Shown in pieces: positions 8,356 through 17,095 of a stretch of DNA of 35,783 nt. The number at the start of each line of letters is the position of its first letter. Within the stretch, counting starts at the first letter, position 1. Below the pieces are notes generated by a model. That model ran no database searches. It was not told the origin of the DNA and was given only the letters and a program-made list of their open reading frames with translations. The stretch comes from Sphingomonas sp. GM_Shp_1 (GTDB lineage: Bacteria > Pseudomonadota > Alphaproteobacteria > Sphingomonadales > Sphingomonadaceae), in the NCBI RefSeq assembly GCF_026540895.1, contig NZ_JALNUR010000031.1, forward strand, positions 1 through 35,783, written 5' to 3'. A program made the position numbers and the translations under genes.

Positions 8356-9483
8356 ATGAGCGATGTCGACGCCATCGTAACCCCCGGACAGAAGCGCGCG
8401 CTTTTGCAGCGCCTGTTGCTGCCCTGGTGGACCCTGGTGTTTCCAGTGCTGGGACTGCTCGCCATCGCGGTGTCGCTGTACAAGATGGGGACGGTCGGCG
8501 TCGTCGTCGCGGCGTTCATCCTGTTCGGATGCGTGCTGTCGGCGGTCCATCAGGCCGAGGTCGTCGCCCACCGTGTGGGGGAGCCGTTCGGAACCCTGGT
8601 GCTCGCGGTCGCGGTGACGGTGATCGAGGTGTCGCTGATCGTCAGCCTGATGCTGTCCGATGCGGGCGACGCCTCCAGCCTGGCGCGCGACACGGTGTTC
8701 GCGGCGATCATGATCATCCTCAACGGGATCGTCGGCCTGTGCCTGCTGGCGGGCGGGGTGCAGCATGGCGAGCAGCGATTCTCGCTCCGGGGCGCGAGCG
8801 CGTCGCTCAACGTGCTGACCGCGATGGTGGTGCTGTCGCTGGTGCTGCCCAATTACGTCTCGTCCGCACCGGGGCCGACCTATGCGCCGTCGCAGTTGAT
8901 CTTCGTCGCGATCGTCAGCGTCATTCTCTACGGCACCTTCGTGATGGTGCAGACGGTGCGGCACCGCGAATATTTCCTGCCCGCCGATGAGGACCTGCCT
9001 GCCGACGCCCATGCCGAGCCGCCGACCAATGCGGCGGCCTGGGCGGCGCTGGGCATGTTGCTGGTCGCGCTGGTCGGGGTGGTGCTGCTCGCCAAGGGGC
9101 TGTCGGGGATCGTCGAGGCGGCGATTTTGAACGCCGGGCTGCCGCTCGCCATCGTCGGCGTGGTGATCGCGGCGCTGGTGCTGGCGCCGGAGAGCCTGGC
9201 GGCCTATCGCGCGGCGAAGCGGAACCGGTTGCAGACCAGCCTGAACCTGGCCTTGGGATCGGCGCTGGCGACCATCGGGCTGACCATTCCGGCGGTGGCG
9301 ATCGTGTCGCTGACTCTGGGCCTGCCGCTGGCGCTGGGGATCGGGGCCAAGCAGATGATCCTGCTGGTCCTGTCGCTGTTCACGATCACGCTGACCTTGG
9401 GCAATGGCCGGACCACCGTGCTGGGCGGGGCGGTGCATCTTGTGATCTTCGCGGCCTATCTGTTCGTGACGGTGGTGCCGTGA
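8356..9483 (+). CDS. Ca2+/H+ (or Na+/H+) antiporter of the CaCA superfamily, ChaA-like
   Basis: The 375-residue inner-membrane protein has about eleven helices in two halves. Each half carries an acidic alpha repeat: GEPFGTLVLAVAVTVIEVSL in the first, and VLAPESLAAYRAAKRNR followed by NLALGSALATIGLTIP in the second. These Glu-containing repeats bind the cation in CaCA exchangers, and the length fits ChaA. The loop between the halves is acidic (ADEDLPADAHAEP), possibly a regulatory cation-binding segment. ATG 8356 is chosen over the in-frame GTG at 8338, though the Shine-Dalgarno is weak for both. A long convergent hairpin repeat lies directly downstream. Confidence 0.88.
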   Translation: MSDVDAIVTPGQKRALLQRLLLPWWTLVFPVLGLLAIAVSLYKMGTVGVVVAAFILFGCVLSAVHQAEVVAHRVGEPFGTLVLAVAVTVIEVSLIVSLMLSDAGDASSLARDTVFAAIMIILNGIVGLCLLAGGVQHGEQRFSLRGASASLNVLTAMVVLSLVLPNYVSSAPGPTYAPSQLIFVAIVSVILYGTFVMVQTVRHREYFLPADEDLPADAHAEPPTNAAAWAALGMLLVALVGVVLLAKGLSGIVEAAILNAGLPLAIVGVVIAALVLAPESLAAYRAAKRNRLQTSLNLALGSALATIGLTIPAVAIVSLTLGLPLALGIGAKQMILLVLSLFTITLTLGNGRTTVLGGAVHLVIFAAYLFVTVVP

Positions 9484-9493
9484 TTTCCCCGCT

Positions 9494-9623
9494 CCGTTCG
9501 GCCTGAGCATCGGTTGCCATCGGGCCCTTTTGCGAAGGGATTCCCTTGGCCTTCGACTTCGCTCAGGCTGAACGGGGTTGGGGGCCATATCCCAACCTCC
9601 GTTCGCGCTGAGCGAAGTCGAAG
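9494..9623. repeat. Long hairpin repeat, family E, between two convergent genes
   Basis: A 25-base arm at 9551-9575 (beginning CTTCGACTTCGCTCAGG) is repeated in inverted, imperfect form at 9599-9623. An inner stem GTTGGG/CCCAAC extends the hairpin to over 30 paired bases. A third partial unit, CCGTTCGGCCTGAGC, is at 9494-9508. I recall similar units scattered through sphingomonad genomes. Its place between the antiporter stop (9483) and the minus-strand peptidase stop (9643) suits a bidirectional transcription end. Confidence 0.8.
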
Positions 9624-9642
9624 CGCACGGGATGCCCGCGCC

Positions 9643-11400
9643 TCAGTTCGCCTTCTTCTTCGCCGCCTGTTCCGCCTTCCAGGCCTGGAACTCCTCGATC
9701 GCGACCGAGCGCTTCAGGATCTTCGACCACGGATCGACCACGACATGCGCGCCCTCGGGCACCGTCAGCGTGCCCGTGCCGCCGGTCATCGGCACCGTCT
9801 CGATGCGGTCACCGACCTTCACCTCGACCGGCAGGGGGAAGGGGCCTCCGCCGGGCACCTTCCAGGTCAGGGTCAACTGGTCGCCGACCTGCGTCTCCAC
9901 GATCTCAGGCAGCGCCGCCTGGCGGAGATACACGTCGAAGAACCAGCCATAATCCTTGCCCGTGACCTGCCGGACGAACCCCTCATATTCCTTGGTGGAG
10001 CCATAGCGTGGGCTGAAATTCCCAGGCTTGGGATCGGTGCGGCCATAGACGGCGAGGCGGGTGACGTCCCAGAATGCCTTGTCCCCGATCAGATCGTGGA
10101 GCGTGTGCAGCATCCACGACCCCTTCATATAGATGTCGAGACCCGGACCACCCTTGGCCGGTTCATAGACATCCTGTTCGGTCATGCTGCGGTCATGGAC
10201 GATGGGCGACTTGTTCGCGATTTGCCCGCGCTGCGCGTCCATCATCACCGCATAGCGCGCCTCGCCCTCGCGCCAGCGGCCGTAGCTGGGCTGCATATAG
10301 CTGCCATAGCCCTCGTGCAGCCAAAAATCGTCCCAGTCGACATTGGTCAACTGGTTGCCGAACCATTCATGGCTGAACTCATGCTGGAACAGCCAGTCGA
10401 ACCCCTCGGGCGCCTTGGCATATTCGTTGCCGTAAGCGTTGATCGTCTGATGCTCCATGCCCTTGTGCGGGGTTTCCACCACGCCCAGCTTCTCGTCGCC
10501 GAAGGGGAAGGGGCCGATGGTCGATTCGAAAAAGTCCAGCGTCGGCGCGAATTCGGCGAACAGCGCCTCGGCCTTCGCCTTCTCCCCCGGTAGATACCAG
10601 TAGAACATCGGGATCGCGTTGCCGAAGCGGCTCTTGTACGTCCCCTCGACCACCTCATACGGCCCGACATTCAGGGCGATGGCATAGGTGTTGGGGTGCT
10701 TGGTCCGCCAGTTCCAGCGTGTCCGCCCATCGCCGAGCGTATCGACGCCCAGCAGCACGCCATTGGACGGCGCCTTCAACCCTTTGGGCACGGTGATGTG
10801 CAGCGTGACCATGCCCGGCTCGCCCATCGGATAGTCGAGACAGGGCCAGAACAGGTCGCAGCCATAGCCCTGCGCCGTGGTGGCGAACCAGGGGCGACCA
10901 TCGGGCGTCTTGGCCCAGACGACGCCCGTATCCCATGGTGCGCGGACCGCGACATGGGGCGTGCCGCCATAGCTGATCTTCGCGCGCACCGTCTGCCCGG
11001 CACGAAGCGGACGGGGCAGGGCGACGACCAACTGACCTTCGGGATTGCTCCATTGCGCTGGCGTCAGGGCCTTGCCGTCGATGGTGATCGCCTTGACCGG
11101 CAAATTCTTGTCGAGATCGATGACGAGTCGTGCCAGCGGGGCCTTGGCGGTGAAGCCCAGGATCGCGACGCCGTTCAACTCCTGCGTATCGGGCAGGACC
11201 TCGAACGACAGGTCGGCGCTGTCGAAGCGCATGGCGAGCTGTTCGGGCGGACGCACGCCCCCCGACACCATGGTCTGCGCGGTCAGCGGCGGTTCGCCCT
11301 TGCCGGGTAAGGCCTTGGCACTCTGCGCATTCGCCGGGGCGACGGCGCAGAGCAGGGCGGAGGCGAGCAGCGCGGCGGCGGCATTCCGTATACGATTCAT
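9643..11400 (-). CDS. Exported M1-family zinc metallopeptidase (aminopeptidase N-like)
   Basis: The 585-residue product begins with a Sec signal peptide (MNRIRN, hydrophobic run, cleavage near ANAQS at 24-27). The M1 exopeptidase signature is GMEHQTINAY (314 onward, a variant of GAMEN), and the zinc site is HEFSH at 340-344 with the third ligand Glu363 in WLHEGYGSYMQ. It removes N-terminal residues from peptides, here probably in the periplasm. It lacks the long C-terminal ERAP-like domain of full-length PepN (about 870 residues) and resembles the shorter LTA4-hydrolase-like group. ATG 11400 is the start because it opens the signal peptide; the open frame upstream overlaps the lon promoter. 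Confidence 0.92.
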   Translation of the reverse strand: MNRIRNAAAALLASALLCAVAPANAQSAKALPGKGEPPLTAQTMVSGGVRPPEQLAMRFDSADLSFEVLPDTQELNGVAILGFTAKAPLARLVIDLDKNLPVKAITIDGKALTPAQWSNPEGQLVVALPRPLRAGQTVRAKISYGGTPHVAVRAPWDTGVVWAKTPDGRPWFATTAQGYGCDLFWPCLDYPMGEPGMVTLHITVPKGLKAPSNGVLLGVDTLGDGRTRWNWRTKHPNTYAIALNVGPYEVVEGTYKSRFGNAIPMFYWYLPGEKAKAEALFAEFAPTLDFFESTIGPFPFGDEKLGVVETPHKGMEHQTINAYGNEYAKAPEGFDWLFQHEFSHEWFGNQLTNVDWDDFWLHEGYGSYMQPSYGRWREGEARYAVMMDAQRGQIANKSPIVHDRSMTEQDVYEPAKGGPGLDIYMKGSWMLHTLHDLIGDKAFWDVTRLAVYGRTDPKPGNFSPRYGSTKEYEGFVRQVTGKDYGWFFDVYLRQAALPEIVETQVGDQLTLTWKVPGGGPFPLPVEVKVGDRIETVPMTGGTGTLTVPEGAHVVVDPWSKILKRSVAIEEFQAWKAEQAAKKKAN

Positions 11401-11468
11401 GAAGCATGGTGTCGCGCAACCCTGGCGGCTTGGCAAGCGGCTGCGAACGCCATTGGTCGCAGGGACGA

Positions 11469-11496
11469 TTGATGGATGGGCAACCCTCCCCATATA
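11469..11496 (+). promoter_or_regulatory. Heat-shock (sigma-32) promoter of lon
   Basis: The -10 element CCCCATATA at 11488-11496 matches the sigma-32 consensus closely. TTGATGG at 11469-11475 is the -35 element, with 12-13 bases between. Transcription would begin near 11503, about 35 bases before the lon ATG at 11539. Confidence 0.72.
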
Positions 11497-11538
11497 GTGG
11501 GGGTGAAGAGGCCCCGATCAGGGCCGACCGGAGTTTGC

Positions 11539-13968
<2,430 letters not shown>

Positions 13969-13978
13969 TCATCGCCAA

Positions 13979-14015
13979 GACAGGGCCATCCGGCGAAAAG
14001 GCGGATGGCCCTGTC
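13979..14015. terminator. Strong hairpin after lon
   Basis: GACAGGGCCATCCG at 13979-13992 pairs with the complementary CGGATGGCCCTGTC ending at 14015, around a GCGAAAAGG-type loop. No T tract follows, so it may stabilise the mRNA 3' end or act as a non-canonical terminator. Confidence 0.6.
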
Positions 14016-14082
14016 GACGATTGTCACACGATTGTCGCGGGCGGGCGCTTAGTGGGTGTTTCGTGCCGGACACGACAACAGT

Positions 14083-14155
14083 TTGACAGCGGACGCCACA
14101 ACGGCATTATCGATCCTTTAAGGTTTGACCGGCACCGAGTCCGTCTGACTAATCT
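14083..14155 (+). promoter_or_regulatory. One or two candidate sigma-70 promoters of hupB
   Basis: TTGACA at 14083-14088 is a perfect -35 box, with CATTAT at 14105-14110 after 16 bases. A second candidate is TTGACC at 14125-14130 with TAATCT at 14150-14155, 19 bases apart. Both -35 boxes lie in a GTTTGAC repeat. Tandem promoters would suit an abundant nucleoid protein. Confidence 0.6.
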
Positions 14156-14178
14156 TTGGGTTCACAGGGGGTTATGGA

Positions 14179-14451
14179 ATGAACAAGCAGGAGCTGATCG
14201 CTACCGTCGCCGATTCTTCGGGCCTCGCGCGTGGGGATGCGATCAAGGCTGTGGAGGCCGTGTTCGAGTCGATCACCGCCGCGCTCAAGAAGGGCGACGA
14301 GGTTCGCCTGGTCGGCTTCGGCACCTTCTCGGTCTCGCAGCGCAAGGCCTCGACCGGCCGCAATCCCCGGACCGGCGAACCGATGACCATCAAGGCGTCG
14401 TCGCAGCCCAAGTTCAAGCCGGGCAAGCTGTTGAAGGACTCGGTCAACTAA
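14179..14451 (+). CDS. hupB: DNA-binding protein HU (beta-like)
   Basis: The 90-residue product is a histone-like nucleoid protein that bends DNA as a dimer. It is full length and opens with MNKQELIATVADSSGL. The dimer core holds VRLVGFGTFSVSQRKA. The DNA-contacting arm carries the signature GRNPRTGEP, where the Pro intercalates. The ATG is preceded by AGGGGG about 10 bases upstream. It sits directly after lon, the usual place for hupB, so the name is preferred to hupA. A short GC hairpin and a tRNA gene follow. Confidence 0.97.
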   Translation: MNKQELIATVADSSGLARGDAIKAVEAVFESITAALKKGDEVRLVGFGTFSVSQRKASTGRNPRTGEPMTIKASSQPKFKPGKLLKDSVN

Positions 14452-14473
14452 AACCGATTTTTTGGGCTGGACA

Positions 14474-14490
14474 GGCGGCGACACGCCGCC
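14474..14490 (+). terminator. GC-rich hairpin after hupB
   Basis: GGCGGCG-ACA-CGCCGCC is a perfect 7-base stem with a 3-base loop, 23 bases after the hupB stop. A T6 run precedes the stem rather than following it, so terminator function is uncertain. Confidence 0.4.
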
Positions 14491-14513
14491 TAAAGGCCCG
14501 TCCTCCGGTTACC

Positions 14514-14588
14514 GGGCGCGTAGCTCAGCGGTAGAGCACACCCTTCACACGGGTGGGGTCACAGGTTCAATCCCTGTCGCGCCCACCA
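14514..14588 (+). tRNA. tRNA-Val (anticodon CAC)
   Basis: The acceptor stem is GGGCGCG/CGCGCCC. The D arm is GCTCAGCGGTAGAGC, the anticodon stem is CACCC/GGGTG with loop TTCACAC (anticodon CAC, reading GUG), and the T arm is ACAGG-TTCAATC-CCTGT. The CCA end is encoded at 14586-14588. Confidence 0.97.
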
Positions 14589-14639
14589 TCCTTTCTCGCC
14601 GATCGGGCGATGGCACGAGGATGGTGATCAGGCCGTTTT
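14585..14639 (+). terminator. Probable terminator of the tRNA-Val transcript
   Basis: ACCATCCT at 14585-14592 pairs with AGGATGGT at 14618-14625, with an inner TCGCC/GGGCGA pairing. A T5 run follows at 14635-14639. The outer stem begins at the tRNA 3' end, so it can form only before processing. Confidence 0.45.
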
Positions 14640-14729
14640 TCATCGATATCTGCGGTGTATGGGCAGGGCAACGTTGACCTGATACCGTCCATGCCGTCCC
14701 CTGTCAGACAAGGGGGAGAGCGGATCGAT

Positions 14730-14875
14730 GTTCGTTTTCGCGTAGAGGCGCAGAGAACGCAGAGAGATGTTGCTCGAGCGGCAGCGCGTCTCATCGACCC
14801 TTGGATAGCAGAAAACGAACCGCTGTCGCCTCAGGCGCAACCCCTCTGCGTCCTCCGCGCCTCTGCGCACAGAAG
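14730..14875. repeat. Imperfect palindromic repeat, family C
   Basis: A left arm at about 14741-14775 (GTAGAGGCGCAGAGAACGCA at its start) matches in inverted form a right arm at about 14837-14872 (ending CTCCGCGCCTCTGCGC). A second, perfect 10-base inverted pair, GTTCGTTTTC (14730-14739) and GAAAACGAAC (14811-14820), is nested asymmetrically. No gene fits in this stretch. With repeat B it makes up most of the 520-base gap after tRNA-Val; the rest shows nothing I can name. Confidence 0.7.
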
Positions 14876-14907
14876 AAGAGGGCCGGCGTCTTCGCTTGAA
14901 CCGCTAA

Positions 14908-15062
14908 AGCAGGATGGCATGGAGTCGACCCGAGCCGAGCCCCTCCCCTTCAGGGGAGGGGTTGGGGTGGGGCACCACCACGGGCAACGTGTTTGTGGAA
15001 GCGCACCACCCCCGGCCCCTCGCCTGAAGGGGAGAGGTGGATCACCCTGATGTCATCCTGTT
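14908..15062 (+). repeat. Mobile-type palindromic repeat, family B, copy 1
   Basis: The ends are AGCAGGATGGCAT at 14908-14920 and ATGTCATCCTGTT at 15050-15062, an inverted pair. Inside are CCCCTCCCCTTCAGGGGAGG and the matching CCCTCGCCTGAAGGGGAGAG arms. The same sequence recurs inverted at 31971-32188 with an extra internal segment. There is no open frame of note, and I see no clear target duplication here. It resembles a MITE, moved by an enzyme not present in the window. Confidence 0.75.
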
Positions 15063-15108
15063 CAGCCTTGACGCACGTCCGCGATCGGCTCCCCGCAAAA
15101 AACCGCGC

Positions 15109-16146
15109 TCACATCCTGGCGTCGGTATCCCCCGCCAGATAGCGCGCGATCGGGTCGATCATGTCCTTCGGTATGCGGCGGGCGATGACGGGCATGGTCG
15201 CGTGGCTCTTGCGCGCATCCACGACATTCTTGTCGCCCTGCCAGTGGCGTAGCCGCGCGGCGATATAATCCGCGCGCTGACCGGCCAGGACGGGATAGGG
15301 CTTGCCGGGCGTGTGACAGCTGACACAGGCGGGCAGTTGCTTGTCCGGCAGGCCCCGCTCCACGATCCGTGCCGCCGCCGGGTCGCCCGATGGCGCACCT
15401 CCCAGGCCCGGCATCGCGGCGAAGCGGCGTGCGGCGGCCTCCATCTGTGCCGGCTCCATCCGCATCGCCACCTGCTGCATCACCGCGCTCGACCGGCGGC
15501 CATCGGCATAGCCACGCAGCGCCGCCACCAGATATTCGGGGCTCTGCCCGCCCAGGATCGGAATGTCGGGCGCGCCGCGACCCCGTCCGTCGGTGCCATG
15601 GCATCCGGTGCAATTGTCCGGATCGACCGCGGGCGAGGCTTCGGCGACCAGCGCGCGGTACTGCGCCGGGGTCATGCCGGGCAGGCGACGGACGAAGGCG
15701 ACCATGCGGCGCACTTCGTCGGGGCGGTCCTGCACGGCCCAGGCGGGCATGCCGGTATATTTGACGCCGTGCTGGAGGATCCAGAACAACTGCTTGTCGG
15801 TCCATTCGCGCGCGTTGATCGCCAGATCGGGCGCGGGCGGGGTCGCGGCCTGCATCACCGGCGCGGGCTTCTGGCCGGGCGCGCCGTGGCAGACGGCGCA
15901 GGCATTGGCGAAATGGCCCGCCGCGCTGACCAGGCCGCTGCGATCGGCGGGGTCGTCGGGCGCGGTCAAGGCGGCATGGGTCCGCACCGAATTGCGCATC
16001 GCCCAGTGCAGGAACCAGTCGGTGATCGCCCAATGCCCGCTCGACGCGGCAAGGCTGATCACGCCCGACCAGGCCACCGCCATGCCCAGCGCGGCCAGGC
16101 CCAGGATGGTGGCGATCACGCGCTTCCAGGTGATGCGAATGGTCAT
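15109..16146 (-). CDS. Membrane-anchored tri-haem cytochrome c
   Basis: The 345-residue product has an uncleaved N-terminal membrane helix (about 10-28) and three haem c-binding motifs: CAVCH at 83-87, CTGCH at 179-183 and CVSCH at 274-278. Each is followed by downstream Met residues suitable as axial ligands (for example MPAWA and MPVIA). It would carry electrons on the periplasmic face, presumably to the caa3 oxidase encoded upstream, or from an alcohol or aldehyde dehydrogenase of the type that uses tri-haem subunits. ATG 16146 has GGAGG upstream, and its ATGA overlaps the stop of ctaG. It is the last gene of the oxidase operon. Confidence 0.92.
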   Translation of the reverse strand: MTIRITWKRVIATILGLAALGMAVAWSGVISLAASSGHWAITDWFLHWAMRNSVRTHAALTAPDDPADRSGLVSAAGHFANACAVCHGAPGQKPAPVMQAATPPAPDLAINAREWTDKQLFWILQHGVKYTGMPAWAVQDRPDEVRRMVAFVRRLPGMTPAQYRALVAEASPAVDPDNCTGCHGTDGRGRGAPDIPILGGQSPEYLVAALRGYADGRRSSAVMQQVAMRMEPAQMEAAARRFAAMPGLGGAPSGDPAAARIVERGLPDKQLPACVSCHTPGKPYPVLAGQRADYIAARLRHWQGDKNVVDARKSHATMPVIARRIPKDMIDPIARYLAGDTDARM

Positions 16147-16727
16147 GCGCGCGCCTCCGGTCGGGTTTGGAGCAGGCGGCCGAGCATCGCCAAGCCGCCG
16201 CACAGATAGGCGATGCCGCCGACCAGCAGCATGACCACGCCCGCGATCTGCTGGTCCTGCAAAGCCCCCGCGCCGTGATGGCTGTAGAGCGGGCGCGGGG
16301 CGAGGCCGATCAGCGCGCCGAGCAGGGTCATATGCATCGAGGTGACCAGCAGCGCCGCCACCCCCGCCGCACGGTGTTGCGGCGCAAGTACCGCCGACCA
16401 GAGCAACAGCCCGGCGGCGAGGAAGCTGGCCTGCTCGACGACCAGCCAGAGCGGCGCATGATCGGCCAGCCGCCGCAGCGCGGGGACGTGCCAGCCCCAG
16501 ACGATCACCGCCTCCATCAAAGCGGCGACCATCGGCGTGGCGAGGCGCGGCCAGCGACGGGCGGGGTCGAGGCGGCTGTCCTGGATCGCCAGCGCGAGCA
16601 GCGGCGCAGCCACCGCCACCGCGATCATGTGCGCGACCATATGGCCGGTCATTCCGCGACCACTCAGCGTCCAGCCGAGGATGAGCAGGGCGATACCGGC
16701 GATGAGGGTGCCCCGCTTCACCGGCAA
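16143..16727 (-). CDS. ctaG: Cytochrome c oxidase assembly protein, caa3-type CtaG family
   Basis: The 194-residue inner-membrane protein has about five to six helices. The family hallmarks are HMVAHM near residues 29-34 (potential copper or haem ligands) and AVIVWGWHVPALRRLA, with a late HMTLLGALIG. CtaG proteins of this membrane type help assemble the copper centre of caa3 oxidases; they are unrelated to the Cox11-type CtaG. No ATG is available near the N-terminus: TTG at 16727 is used here, and GTG at 16721 is an alternative. It overlaps the upstream gene by 10 bases and the cytochrome gene by 4, so translation is probably coupled. Confidence 0.88.
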   Translation of the reverse strand: MPVKRGTLIAGIALLILGWTLSGRGMTGHMVAHMIAVAVAAPLLALAIQDSRLDPARRWPRLATPMVAALMEAVIVWGWHVPALRRLADHAPLWLVVEQASFLAAGLLLWSAVLAPQHRAAGVAALLVTSMHMTLLGALIGLAPRPLYSHHGAGALQDQQIAGVVMLLVGGIAYLCGGLAMLGRLLQTRPEARA

Positions 16728-17095
16728 TCGCCCAGCATCAGCACGGGCATCGCGGTGAACACCACCGCGACGAAGCTCAATCCCGCGAGCAGCAGCGTCG
16801 AATAGGCGAGGAAGCGCAGCCGATCGATATCGGTGCCCTCGTTATGCGGCGGCGGATCGCCGGGGGTGCGCGACTGCTGCCACGCGATCACGCCCGAAGC
16901 GGCGATCACCAGCAGCGCGACGACCGTCCCGATGGCGAAGGCGGTGGGGAAGAGGGCCCACTCGCCGATCTTCTCGCAACTGATCGCGGCCCAGAGATAG
17001 GAGAAGAGGAAATGCACCGCCCAGGTCGTCGGCGGCATGATGAGCGTCCAGAGCGTGACGCGCAGGCGATGCGCGCGTTTCAACCAGCGCCTCAC
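16718..17095 (-). CDS. Small membrane protein of the caa3 oxidase operon, function unknown
   Basis: The 125-residue product has three hydrophobic helices (about 15-35, 48-68 and 92-115) and a short polar loop PGDPPPHNEGTDIDR. The first helix is preceded by a basic stretch (MRRWLKRAHRLR). I do not recognise a named family. Its place between the fused oxidase subunit and ctaG points to an accessory or assembly role. The start is GTG, overlapping the stop of the upstream gene as GTGA, so translation is likely coupled. Confidence 0.8.
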   Translation of the reverse strand: MRRWLKRAHRLRVTLWTLIMPPTTWAVHFLFSYLWAAISCEKIGEWALFPTAFAIGTVVALLVIAASGVIAWQQSRTPGDPPPHNEGTDIDRLRFLAYSTLLLAGLSFVAVVFTAMPVLMLGDCR

